From the NCBI GenBank assembly GCA_019637915.1, contig JAHBUV010000001.1, forward strand, positions 1,954,565 through 2,018,564: a stretch of 64,000 bases of DNA. The letters run 5' to 3'. A program made the translations under genes and the position numbers. This DNA is from Pseudobdellovibrionaceae bacterium (lineage in GTDB: Bacteria; Bdellovibrionota; Bdellovibrionia; Bdellovibrionales; Bdellovibrionaceae). The notes beneath the pieces are model-generated. The model was not told the origin of the DNA. It did no database searches and saw only the letters and a list, made by a program, of their open reading frames with translations. The number at the start of each line of letters is the position of its first letter. Position 1 is the stretch's first letter. Positions 43,557 to 52,675 of the stretch are shown here, one piece after another.

Positions 43557-45122
43557 TTACCGGGCGATTTTGCGCTTATCGAGGCCGTATTTCTCGACCT
43601 TCATGATCAGACCGGCGCGGCTGATGCCGAGCTCCTTGGCGAGCTTCGATTTGTTCCAACCCGTGCGGCGCAGGCCTTCGCGGATCATCTCGCGTTCGAG
43701 CTCTTCCAGGGCGTCCTTCAGCTTGCCTTGCAGGCGGGAGCCTTGGACTTTGTTCTTCTCGCCGGCCTCGAGGATTTTCGGGGACAGATGCTCGGCCATG
43801 AGTTTGCTCTCGTCGCCGGACAGGACGCAAAGGCGTTCGATCTCGTTCTGCAGTTCGCGAACGTTGCCCGGCCAGGCGTAGTCATAGAGTTTTTCCAGGG
43901 CGCGCTTGGTGAGGACCTTTTTCGCCGCGCCGGGATTTTGCTCGTGCACGCGTTGCAGGAAGTAGTCCGTCAGATACGGCATGTCCTCTTTGCGCTCGCG
44001 CAGCGGGGGCACGCGGATGTTGATGACGTTCAGGCGGTAGTACAAATCCTCGCGGAAAGTGCCTTGTTCCACCATCTCCTTGAGATTGCGGTTGGTGGCC
44101 GCGATGATGCGCACGTCGACTTTTCTCATCTCCGTGGAGCCGACGGGCATGAAGGTGCCTTCCTGCAGGACGCGCAGGAGTTTCACCTGCATGGTGGGCG
44201 AGGTGTCGCCGATCTCGTCGAGGAAGAAAGTGCCTTTGTCGGCCATCTCGAACAGACCCTTCTTGTCCTTCACGGCGCCCGTGAAGGAGCCCTTGATGTG
44301 ACCGAAGAGCTCGGATTCGAGGAGGTTGTCGTTGAAGGCCGAACAGTTCTGGATGACGAAGGGCTTGTCCTTGCGGCCGGAATTGTAGTGGATCGAACGG
44401 GCGATCAATTCTTTACCGGTTCCGTTCTCGCCTTGGACGAGGACCGTCGTTTCGGCGTTCTTGATCTTGTCGAGCAAGGCGTAGAGGGACTGCATCGGCT
44501 TCGATTTCCCGATCATGTTGTCGTAGCGGAAACGGTTGCCGAGCTCCTTGTTCAGTTCCTTGATGCGGTTTTCGCGGGAGCTGATTTCCAGGTGCAGGGT
44601 GACGATTTCCTGGGCGACGAGTTCGCAGAGCTCGCAGAAGTGCGTGCGGTCGGCGTCGTCGAGGAATTTCAGCTTCGACATGCACTTCTCGATGACTTCG
44701 CTGGTGCAGGCGAGAGCGGCCAAACGGTCGCGGATCTCCTGCATGCGCGAGGTCTGATCGTTGTCGCGGAAGAAGCCCATGGCGACGACGGTGCCGACGA
44801 AATCGTTGTCGATGAGAATCGGGAAGACGCCGACGTCGAAACCGGCCATGTCCCATTTCTTCAGGACGTAGCGGTTGCTGGAGGTGCGCAGGTCATCGAT
44901 GGATTTGGTGACCAGGTCGGCGATGGATTGCTGTCCGACTTCTTTGCTCATGAGATGGGCGATCGCCGGGTTGTTGAAAGGGGTTTTTTCGTTATCAAAT
45001 CCTTTCAGCAGACCGCGTTCGTCCGTGAACACCACGTCGATGTTCCACCAGGCACCCAGGATGTGCTTCAGCTTTTTAATGACGTGAATATGTTCAAACT
45101 CATCCCAATTGATCATGGACAT
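43557..45122 (-). CDS. Sigma-54-dependent transcriptional activator with PocR-like sensor
   Basis: The 521-residue product has an N-terminal sensory domain (about 5-175, INWDEFEHIHVIKKLKHILG) resembling PocR ligand-binding domains, with FCELCELV and other Cys. The central AAA+ domain has Walker A VQGENGTGKELIARSIHY, ELFGHIKGSFTGAVKDK (the loop that contacts sigma-54 is GSFTGA rather than GAFTGA), and Walker B GTFFLDEIGDTS. The C-terminal Fis-type HTH is TGWNKSKLAKELGISRAGLI. AAGGAG precedes ATG. It activates sigma-54 promoters. Targets are unknown; the neighbouring dyad and AmgK/MurU genes are candidates. Confidence 0.9.
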   Translation of the reverse strand: MSMINWDEFEHIHVIKKLKHILGAWWNIDVVFTDERGLLKGFDNEKTPFNNPAIAHLMSKEVGQQSIADLVTKSIDDLRTSSNRYVLKKWDMAGFDVGVFPILIDNDFVGTVVAMGFFRDNDQTSRMQEIRDRLAALACTSEVIEKCMSKLKFLDDADRTHFCELCELVAQEIVTLHLEISSRENRIKELNKELGNRFRYDNMIGKSKPMQSLYALLDKIKNAETTVLVQGENGTGKELIARSIHYNSGRKDKPFVIQNCSAFNDNLLESELFGHIKGSFTGAVKDKKGLFEMADKGTFFLDEIGDTSPTMQVKLLRVLQEGTFMPVGSTEMRKVDVRIIAATNRNLKEMVEQGTFREDLYYRLNVINIRVPPLRERKEDMPYLTDYFLQRVHEQNPGAAKKVLTKRALEKLYDYAWPGNVRELQNEIERLCVLSGDESKLMAEHLSPKILEAGEKNKVQGSRLQGKLKDALEELEREMIREGLRRTGWNKSKLAKELGISRAGLIMKVEKYGLDKRKIAR

Positions 45123-45234
45123 CGCTGTCTCCTTTGAAATCGAAACTTTCTGTCAAAGGATTCATCGTCAAAATTTTGGGCAGACTTGAGGCGGGAGCGT
45201 CTGGATTTTCGACAACTGGACGGAGGTCCTGGCG

Positions 45235-46956
45235 TCAGGATTTGGCCTGCAGGCGCCAGAAGCGCGAGTAGTGACCGTCCCGATCCACCAGATCGGCGTG
45301 CCGGCCTTCCTCCACGATGCGTCCGTCACGCATCACGATGATGCGGTCGGCGTTCTGGACCGTCGACAGGCGGTGGGCCACGACCAAGGACGTGCGGCCT
45401 TTCATCAGCTGGTCCAGGCCTTTTTGCACCTCTTTTTCACTGGAGCTGTCGAGGGCGCTGGTCGCCTCGTCCAGGATCAGGATCGGAGCGTCCTTGAAAA
45501 TGGCGCGGGCGATGCTGATGCGCTGTTTTTCGCCGCCGGACAGGAGGCTGCCGCGGTCGCCGACGCGGTTTTCGTAGGCGTTCGGGATGCGGGAGATGAA
45601 ATCGTGGGCGTTGGCGCTCCTGGCGGCGGCGCTGACGCCGCGGCCTTCGCGCTGGAAGTCGCCGGCGTGGATGTTGCGCTGAATGGTGTCCGAGAACAGG
45701 AAGACGTCCTGGCTGACCAGGGCGATGTGCTGGCGCAGGTCTTTCAGGTCGAAATCGAACAGCGAGGTGTCGTCGATCAGGATCTGCCCTTCCGTGGGGT
45801 CATGAAAGCGGCCGAGCAGGTTGACTAAAGTGGACTTGCCGCTGCCGCTCTCGCCGACGAGGGCGATCTGCTCGCCGCGGCGGATCTCGAGATCGATGTT
45901 TTTCAGGGTCAGGGTGTCGCCGTAGGCGAAGCTGACATTGCGGTAGACGATCCTGGACCAGTTTTTCGGGAAAGGCAGGTTCTTGCCGCCGACGGGAACC
46001 TCGGAAGCCTCGTCCAACAGATCGTAAACGCGCCGGGCGGCCACCACGGTCTCCTGGATGCGCACGTAACTCTCCTGCAGCTTCTTGATCGGGGCGTTGA
46101 TCATCAGCATGGAGGCGATGTAGGCGAGGACGTCGCCGGGCGTCTGGTTGCCCTTGGCGATCTCGACGCTGAAATAAAAGAAAATGCCCAGGATCAGGCA
46201 GGTGGCGACGAACTCGGTGACCGGGCCCATGACCTCGATGCGCGAATGCACCCGTGAGCGGATTTTCAGGTATTCATCCGTCTGGCCGGTGAGTTTCTCG
46301 CTCATGACGTTTTCGAGGTTGAAGGATTGGATGGTGCGGACGCCGTCCAGGCTTTCCTTGATCGTCGAGGTGATTTGCTCCTGGTTTTCCTGTCCCCACA
46401 GCACGTACTTGCGCAGGCTGCGCGAGATCCGGCGCAAAAACCACAGGATGGGCGGCACGACGATGAGGATGGCGAAGGTCAGGCGCCAGTTGAGGTAGAA
46501 CAGGTTTCCGACCAGGAGCACGGCGAGCAAAGGCTCGCGGAAAAAGTCGGCCACCATGCGCAAGCCGTCCTGGATGACTTTGATGTCATTCAAGATCCGG
46601 CTCATCAGGCCGCCGGAGCCCGTGGCGTAATTGGCGTGAAATCCCAAAGAGAGGTTCATGAACTTCCTCTGCAGCCGCAGCCGCAGGTTGTTCACGATGC
46701 GCTCGGCGATCATGTTCATCGTGTAGATGTGGAAGTAGCGCGAAACGCCGACGACGAGCGCGAGGCCCAGGATCATCAGCGCGGTCCGGGTGAGATGATG
46801 CTGCTCATTGGCCTGGAAGCTGTTCTGGATCTGCCCGATGAAAAGAGCGATGCGCGAATACGCCGCGGAATAAAAAACCCCGGTGACGGCCACCAGGATC
46901 ACTTGGCTCTTGTACGGGCGAAGCTCCTGGAGGAGCCGCCGGATGACATCGTTCAT
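45235..46956 (-). CDS. MsbA-like ABC exporter (fused membrane and ATPase domains)
   Basis: The 573-residue half-transporter has six membrane helices (about 20-320) and an ATPase domain with Walker A LVGESGSGKSTLVNLLGRF, signature LLSGGEKQRISIARAIF and Walker B ILILDEATSALD, plus the H-loop VVAHRLSTV. This is the MsbA/lipid-A flippase or multidrug exporter type; the substrate is not readable. It overlaps the end of uvrA by four bases, so it is the last gene of the PBP1A-uvrA-exporter operon. Confidence 0.88.
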   Translation of the reverse strand: MNDVIRRLLQELRPYKSQVILVAVTGVFYSAAYSRIALFIGQIQNSFQANEQHHLTRTALMILGLALVVGVSRYFHIYTMNMIAERIVNNLRLRLQRKFMNLSLGFHANYATGSGGLMSRILNDIKVIQDGLRMVADFFREPLLAVLLVGNLFYLNWRLTFAILIVVPPILWFLRRISRSLRKYVLWGQENQEQITSTIKESLDGVRTIQSFNLENVMSEKLTGQTDEYLKIRSRVHSRIEVMGPVTEFVATCLILGIFFYFSVEIAKGNQTPGDVLAYIASMLMINAPIKKLQESYVRIQETVVAARRVYDLLDEASEVPVGGKNLPFPKNWSRIVYRNVSFAYGDTLTLKNIDLEIRRGEQIALVGESGSGKSTLVNLLGRFHDPTEGQILIDDTSLFDFDLKDLRQHIALVSQDVFLFSDTIQRNIHAGDFQREGRGVSAAARSANAHDFISRIPNAYENRVGDRGSLLSGGEKQRISIARAIFKDAPILILDEATSALDSSSEKEVQKGLDQLMKGRTSLVVAHRLSTVQNADRIIVMRDGRIVEEGRHADLVDRDGHYSRFWRLQAKS

Positions 46957-49895
46957 GCGGACTCAATATAGCGCTTCAAATACTGGCCGGTCAGGCTTTT
47001 TTTGCTCTTCATGATCTCCGACGGAGTGCCCTGGGCGACGATCTGGCCGCCTTTTTCGCCCGCCTCGGGCCCCAGATCGATGATGTAGTCGGCCCCGCGG
47101 ATGACGTCCTGGTTGTGCTCGACGACGATGACGCTGCCCCCGGCCTCGATCAGGCGGTGAAGGACGCTCATCAACAGGTCGATTTCGCGGAAATGCAGGC
47201 CCGTCGTGGGCTCGTCCAGGATGTACAGGGTCGATTTCTGCTGCACTTGCGAAAGCTCTTTGGCGATCTTCAGGCGCTGCGACTCCCCGCCGGAGAGCGA
47301 GCTCGCCGGCTGTCCCAGGGTCAGGTACTCGAGGCCCACTTCCTTCAAAACGGCCAGAGGCTTGCGGATGTGGGGATGGGCGACGAAGAAATTCATGGCG
47401 TCCGCCACGGTCATGGCGAGGATCTGCGCGATGTTCTTGCCCTTGTATTCGATCTCGAGGATCTCGTCGCGGTACTTCTTGCCGTCGCAGACGTCGCAAG
47501 GGATGACGACGTTGTCCATGAACATCATGTCGATCTCTTCGAACCCCGTGCCTTTGCAGGCGGGGCAGCGACCGCCGTCGACGTTCAGGCTGAAAGTCCC
47601 CGGCGTGTAGCCGCGGGCTTTGCCTTCAATGGTCGCGGCCATCAGGGCGCGGATGGCGTCGAACGCCTTCAGATAAGTGATGGGCGAGCTGCGCGCCGAT
47701 TTGCCGATGGGGGATTGATCGATCAGGACCACGTTCTTGATGTTGTCCACGCCCTCGATGCCTTTGAACGGCTGGGCTTGCAGGAATTCGATATCGAGCG
47801 CCCGCGCCAGGGCGGGATAAAGGGTCTTCGTGATCAAGGTCGATTTCCCCGAACCGCTGACGCCGGTGACGGCGACCAGGCGGTGCAGGGGGAACACCAC
47901 GTTCAGGTTTTTCAGGTTGTGGCCGGAAGCGCCCTCGAGGGTGATCTTGAAACGGTAGTTGTCGAGATCCACCGGGCGCACGTCGCGCGCGGCGCGGGAG
48001 TTTTTCTTCGGCTTCAGGTACTCGGCCGTGTTCGATTCCGGGAAATCGTAGAAATCCTTCGTCGGTCCCGAGTAAACCACCTCGCCGCCGAGGGATCCGG
48101 AGCCGGGACCCATCTCGATGATGTTTTCGGAGCTGTTGATGACGTCGTGATCGTGCTCGACGACGACCAGGGTGTTGCCGAGATCGCGCAGGTCTTTCAG
48201 GATCGAGATCAGGCGGTCGTTGTCGCGGGGATGCAGGCCCACCGTCGGTTCATCGAGGACGTAAAGGGTCTGCGACAAACCCATGCCCAGCTGGTTGGCC
48301 AGAATCAGGCGCTGATACTCGCCGCCGGAGAGGGTGCGGGTCTCCCGCGCCATGCTCAGGTAGTGCACGCCCACGCGCATCAGGAATTCCAGGCGCGAAC
48401 GGACTTGCTTCAGCACCTCGCCGGCGACTTCCAGCTGATGTTCGGGCAGTTGCAAATTCTTGAAAAAATCGCAGAGCGCTTCGACGGTGATCGAGGACAG
48501 GTCGCTGATGGAGCGGCCGTCGATGGTGATGGAATTCACTTCCTTGCGCAGGCGCGAGCCTTTGCAGTCCGGGCACAGGAAGGGGCTGCGGTAGCGCGAG
48601 ATGAAAACCCGCACGTGCATTTTGTATTTGATCTGATCCAGGTACTCGAAAAGCCCTTTCACGCCGAAGAAACCCTCGGTGCCGTTCCAGATCATGTCCC
48701 GCGTGGACTTCGGCAGATCCTGCCAGGGCGTCTTGGTGTCGATTTTGCGCTTCTTGCAGAACTCGAGCAGTTTTTTGCGCTCGTAAGCGGCGCTCGGCAT
48801 GGTGAAGGGATGCAAGGCCCCGCCGGCCAGGGACAGGGTCGGGTTCGGGACGACTTTGTTCTCGTCGAGATCGAGGATGTTGCCGAAGCCCTTGCAGGTG
48901 GCGCAGGCCCCGATGGGACTGTTGAAGCTGAACAGCTTCGAGCTGATCGGCGGCGGCGTGTAGCCGCAGATCGGGCAGGAGGCGTCCTCGCTGACCCGCA
49001 GGCGGGCGCCTTCGCTGGTCAGGATCACGGCGCTGCGGGCGACCGTGCCCATGTTGTATTTCACGCTGGCTTCATAGGCCTGGTTGATCGAGTCGGCCAG
49101 GCGGCCGCGCTCGCCTTCGGAAAAGGCGATGCGGTCGATGACCAGGTAAAAGCGCGAAGCCGGCAGGCCCTTTTTGACGGCGGCGGGTTCGCTGATCTCG
49201 ATGATCGTGCCGAGCTCTTCCGCCGTCACGCCCGACGGGTTGGCGACCTCGGGGGGGGCTTCCGCGAGCGCCGCGGTTTTTTTGGTCGTCTTGCCTTTGC
49301 CCTTCGTTTTGGCTTTGGCCTTGGCGGCGGGGGCCGGAGCGGCGGACTCTTTCGGCAGGTAAATGCGCAGGTAGCCGTCCTGCAAAAGCAAAGAGTGCAG
49401 CTTCTTGCCCTGGGCGACCCGGTTGTCCTCCGAGATCTCGGTCAGGATGTAACCGCGCTTGCCGTTGAACAAGTCGAGGGTTTTGATCACGGCTTCGGTG
49501 ACGCTCTCTTTTTGCACCGGCACGTGGTGGGTGGGGCAATGGGCCAGGCCGATTTTTTCGTAAAGCAGGCGCAGGTAATCGATGATCTCGGTCGTCGTGC
49601 CGACCGTGGAGCGGCTGCTTTTCACCGTGTTTTTCTGCTCGATGGAGATCGCCGGCGGGATGTTGGTGATGCCTTCGATGTCGGGCTTCGGCGCCTTGTT
49701 CAGGAACTGGCGCGCGTAGTTCGACATGCTTTCGATGAAACGGCGTTGACCTTCCGCGAACAGGGTTTCGAAAGCCAGGGAACTTTTCCCGGAACCCGAG
49801 GGACCGCACACCACCGTCATCTGACCGACGGGCACGCGGACCTCGACGTTCTTCAGGTTGTTCTGTTTCACCCCCCAGAGGTGAATATCGCGCAT
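46953..49895 (-). CDS. uvrA: Excinuclease ABC subunit A with Lys/Ala-rich insertion
   Basis: The 980-residue product has Walker A1 CGPSGSGKSSLAFETLFAEG, the zinc modules CPICGYTPPP...CATCKGFG and CPACKGTGFEEID...CDVCDG, both ABC signatures (RTLSGGEYQRL, SSLSGGESQRLK), and Walker A2 TGVSGSGKSTLI. Nucleotide-excision repair: it finds distorted DNA and loads UvrB. An unusual insertion in the first half, about residues 181-225 (AAKAKAKTKGKGKTTKKTAA), interrupts the UvrB-binding region. Typical UvrA is about 940 residues. The gene starts eight bases after the PBP1A stop. Confidence 0.95.
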   Translation of the reverse strand: MRDIHLWGVKQNNLKNVEVRVPVGQMTVVCGPSGSGKSSLAFETLFAEGQRRFIESMSNYARQFLNKAPKPDIEGITNIPPAISIEQKNTVKSSRSTVGTTTEIIDYLRLLYEKIGLAHCPTHHVPVQKESVTEAVIKTLDLFNGKRGYILTEISEDNRVAQGKKLHSLLLQDGYLRIYLPKESAAPAPAAKAKAKTKGKGKTTKKTAALAEAPPEVANPSGVTAEELGTIIEISEPAAVKKGLPASRFYLVIDRIAFSEGERGRLADSINQAYEASVKYNMGTVARSAVILTSEGARLRVSEDASCPICGYTPPPISSKLFSFNSPIGACATCKGFGNILDLDENKVVPNPTLSLAGGALHPFTMPSAAYERKKLLEFCKKRKIDTKTPWQDLPKSTRDMIWNGTEGFFGVKGLFEYLDQIKYKMHVRVFISRYRSPFLCPDCKGSRLRKEVNSITIDGRSISDLSSITVEALCDFFKNLQLPEHQLEVAGEVLKQVRSRLEFLMRVGVHYLSMARETRTLSGGEYQRLILANQLGMGLSQTLYVLDEPTVGLHPRDNDRLISILKDLRDLGNTLVVVEHDHDVINSSENIIEMGPGSGSLGGEVVYSGPTKDFYDFPESNTAEYLKPKKNSRAARDVRPVDLDNYRFKITLEGASGHNLKNLNVVFPLHRLVAVTGVSGSGKSTLITKTLYPALARALDIEFLQAQPFKGIEGVDNIKNVVLIDQSPIGKSARSSPITYLKAFDAIRALMAATIEGKARGYTPGTFSLNVDGGRCPACKGTGFEEIDMMFMDNVVIPCDVCDGKKYRDEILEIEYKGKNIAQILAMTVADAMNFFVAHPHIRKPLAVLKEVGLEYLTLGQPASSLSGGESQRLKIAKELSQVQQKSTLYILDEPTTGLHFREIDLLMSVLHRLIEAGGSVIVVEHNQDVIRGADYIIDLGPEAGEKGGQIVAQGTPSEIMKSKKSLTGQYLKRYIESA

Positions 49896-49903
49896 GATCT
49901 TTC

Positions 49904-52579
49904 CTATTCGGTGAGATCCTGCTTGTAGAAGTCTTTTTCTTCTTCAACCTGACTCGCGGATTCGGTGGGTTCGGTTCCTTCCACGAAGGCCTGGCGCAGG
50001 ATCGTTTTCGTGCTCGCCGACGCGAGTTTCCCCGTGTCGCTGTCCACATTGGCAAACACGATACCGTCGGGCACCGGCAATGTCATCTGGGGAAGGCCTT
50101 CATGTGCAGATTTCATGTATTCGACCCAGATCGGCAAGGCGGAACGACCGCCCACTTCTCCGCGACCGAGGCTGCGTTCTTTGTCGAACCCCACCCACAC
50201 GCCGGTGGAGATCTGCGCGGTATAACCGATAAACCACGCGTCAAAGTAGCCGTTGGTGGTGCCGGTTTTTCCCGCCACTTCCCGGCCGATGGCGCGCGCC
50301 CGGCCGCCCGTTCCCATGCGGTCTTCCACGACCCCTTTCAACAGGGAAGTCATGACGTACGCGGTTTGCGGGCTGATCAACTGATCCGGCTCATCGCTGA
50401 AGAAATGCCTGTCGGGGCGGGCTTTTTTCGGGTCCGTCGGCTGGTCCGGGTTCGGCGAAGCGGCCTTGGCCTCAAGGTAAGCTTTTCTCCGGTTCTCGAA
50501 CTCGTCGTCCAAAGGCTTGAGCTCTTTTTCAAAGCGCAGATCCAGGGACACGTTCTGCAGGAGGGTCTTGCCGGTGCGGTCCTCGACTTTGCGGATTAAC
50601 ACAGGACGCAGGCGTTTGCCCAGACGGCCGAACTCGGCGAAGACCTTGGTCATCTCGTACAAGGTGACGCTGCTCGAGCCCAGAGCCAGGGTGAAGTCCG
50701 GATTCAACGGGCTGAAGATCCCCAAACGTTTGGCGTAGTCGGTGGCCCAGGGCACGCCCACATCTTCCATGATCTTCACGGTCGGGATGTTCAGCGAACG
50801 CACCAGGGCGTTGCGGAAGGTGAGCTCGCCGCCGAAGGTTTTCCCGTGGTTGCTGGGCTTCCAGACGCTGGTTTCCTCCTGGCCTTCGGCATCGTCCTTG
50901 GTTTCCTCGTAGACCACGGGCACGTCCATCAGGATCGTCGAGGGGTTGTAGCCCTTGTCCAGGGCCGAGGCGTAAACGATGGCCTTGAAAGAGGAGCCCG
51001 TCTGGCGGGCGGCCTGCAGGGCGCGGTTGTATTCGTTGCGCTGGAAGTTGTAACCGCCGACCAGGGCGAGGACGTCCTGGTTCTGCTGATCGAAAGAGAT
51101 CAGGGCCCCTTCCGCCACCGGCTCCTGATCCAGATCCAAAGCGATCAGCTGGGTCAGGTCGGGGCCTTGAGGCGTTTCCGGGACATTGGCTTTTTTGTTT
51201 TTCGGCGGGCTCTTCACCGTCAGCAGGGCTTTTTCCGCGACGATCTTCACCAGGATCACGTCGCCGGCTTTCAGCGCGTCCGAGGGTTTTTTGATCTGAT
51301 CCAGGTCGTAGCGTTTTTCCGTGTTGGGCCGGCGGGCCCACTTCATCGTTTCGAAATCGATCAGGCCTTTGGCGTCGGCGATGTCGACGCGCACGTAACC
51401 GAGGGCGTCGTTCACCTCGCGCACGACGCCTTCGACGCTCTGGCCGATTTTCAGGAAGGGCGGCAGCAGGCTGGCTTTTTCCGGCATCGGCGCGATCTCG
51501 GCGAACTTGCCGTCGGGCATGATGGTGCGTTCCGGGGTCGAATCCGCCAGCAGCTTCTTGCGCTGCTGTTTCAGGAATTCCTCGATCTGGGTTTCCTCAT
51601 CGAGCTTGCGGAGCGCCCCGCGGAAACCCTGGCGCTTGTCGAGTTCCTTGAGCCCCGCGATCACGGATTCGTTGGCGGCCTTTTGTTTCTCGATGTCCAG
51701 GCTCGTCTGGATGCGGATGCCGTGGTCGAGAACGACTTCCTCGCCCAGTTGCTGCACCAGCATCTGGCGCACGGTCTCGAGGAAAAAGGGCGCGAAGTCC
51801 TCGTAGGTCTCGCGCACGTAAACCTTGATCGGCTTTTGCGTCTCGGCGCTCGCGACGTCTTTCGCGATGAAGCCGACCTCCGCCATCCGGTGCAGGACGT
51901 AGGCTTGACGTTCTTTCGCGCGGGACGGGTTTGACACCGGCGAATAAGCGCTCGGCGCCTTCGGCAGGCCGGCGAGCATCGCCATTTCGCTGAGTTCCAG
52001 CTTCTGCACGGGCTTGCGGAAATAGGTCTGCGCGGCGTTTTCGATGCCGTAGGCGCCCTGGCCGAAGTAGATCTGGTTCAGGTACAGGTACAGGATCTCT
52101 TCTTTGCTGAGGTTGTTTTCCATCTGCTGCGACAGCATGGCCTCGCGCAGTTTGCGCAGCAGGGTTCTTTCCGAGGACAGGAACAGGGTTTTCGCCACCT
52201 GCTGGGTGATCGTCGACGCCCCCTGCACCGTGTGCCCGGCCCGCAGGTTCGCGACCGCCGCCCGCAGGATGGCGATGTAGTTGATGCCGCCGTGCTGGAA
52301 GAAGGTGTCGTCTTCCGCCGCGAGGAAGGCATTCACCAGGTCCTTGGGGATTCGATCGTAAGGCACCAGCGTGCGGCGCTCACGCGCGAACTCGCCGATC
52401 TTCTTGTTGTTGCGGTCGTAAACCGGCGACACCAGCAGGGGCTTGTAATCCTGGATGGTGATCAGTTGCGGCAGGCTCGCCTTCACCGACTGGTACACCA
52501 GCACGGAGCCGACGATCAGGATGATGAAAGAGGCCGAAATGAAGAGGGCAAAGCGAATCCAGAACTTGCGTCCAAGCAT
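49904..52579 (-). CDS. Penicillin-binding protein 1A (bifunctional)
   Basis: The 891-residue inner-membrane-anchored enzyme has a membrane segment at about 10-32. The GT51 glycosyltransferase domain has LAAEDDTFFQHGG, QGASTITQQVAKTL and KEEILYLYLNQIYFG. An OB-like insertion follows (about 370-450), then the transpeptidase domain with SxxK TGSSFKAIV, SxN RSLNIPT and KTG VAGKTGTTNGYFD. It polymerises and cross-links peptidoglycan. The C-terminal tail is Glu-rich. The start codon directly abuts a terminator-like hairpin. It is the first gene of the operon with uvrA and the exporter. Confidence 0.94.
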   Translation of the reverse strand: MLGRKFWIRFALFISASFIILIVGSVLVYQSVKASLPQLITIQDYKPLLVSPVYDRNNKKIGEFARERRTLVPYDRIPKDLVNAFLAAEDDTFFQHGGINYIAILRAAVANLRAGHTVQGASTITQQVAKTLFLSSERTLLRKLREAMLSQQMENNLSKEEILYLYLNQIYFGQGAYGIENAAQTYFRKPVQKLELSEMAMLAGLPKAPSAYSPVSNPSRAKERQAYVLHRMAEVGFIAKDVASAETQKPIKVYVRETYEDFAPFFLETVRQMLVQQLGEEVVLDHGIRIQTSLDIEKQKAANESVIAGLKELDKRQGFRGALRKLDEETQIEEFLKQQRKKLLADSTPERTIMPDGKFAEIAPMPEKASLLPPFLKIGQSVEGVVREVNDALGYVRVDIADAKGLIDFETMKWARRPNTEKRYDLDQIKKPSDALKAGDVILVKIVAEKALLTVKSPPKNKKANVPETPQGPDLTQLIALDLDQEPVAEGALISFDQQNQDVLALVGGYNFQRNEYNRALQAARQTGSSFKAIVYASALDKGYNPSTILMDVPVVYEETKDDAEGQEETSVWKPSNHGKTFGGELTFRNALVRSLNIPTVKIMEDVGVPWATDYAKRLGIFSPLNPDFTLALGSSSVTLYEMTKVFAEFGRLGKRLRPVLIRKVEDRTGKTLLQNVSLDLRFEKELKPLDDEFENRRKAYLEAKAASPNPDQPTDPKKARPDRHFFSDEPDQLISPQTAYVMTSLLKGVVEDRMGTGGRARAIGREVAGKTGTTNGYFDAWFIGYTAQISTGVWVGFDKERSLGRGEVGGRSALPIWVEYMKSAHEGLPQMTLPVPDGIVFANVDSDTGKLASASTKTILRQAFVEGTEPTESASQVEEEKDFYKQDLTE

Positions 52580-52607
52580 AAAAAAAGGACCTCCGCAGGG
52601 GGTCCTT
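52580..52607 (-). terminator. Terminator-like hairpin abutting the PBP1A start codon
   Basis: On the minus strand AAGGACC (52607-52601) pairs with GGTCCTT (52591-52585), and a T-run follows to the ATG at 52579. The Shine-Dalgarno GGAGG (52594-52590) overlaps the 3' arm. It can end transcription from the upstream secreted-protein gene or mask the PBP1A ribosome-binding site. Confidence 0.75.
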
Positions 52608-52675
52608 CATCTTAGCAAGCGCGGGGGGCCGGGTCTATGGCTGTCACGCGCCCCGGCCTCGACGGAAGTCGGGGG

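Noticed and set aside
47115-49928. 937-codon plus-strand frame
   Set aside because: Antisense shadow of uvrA.
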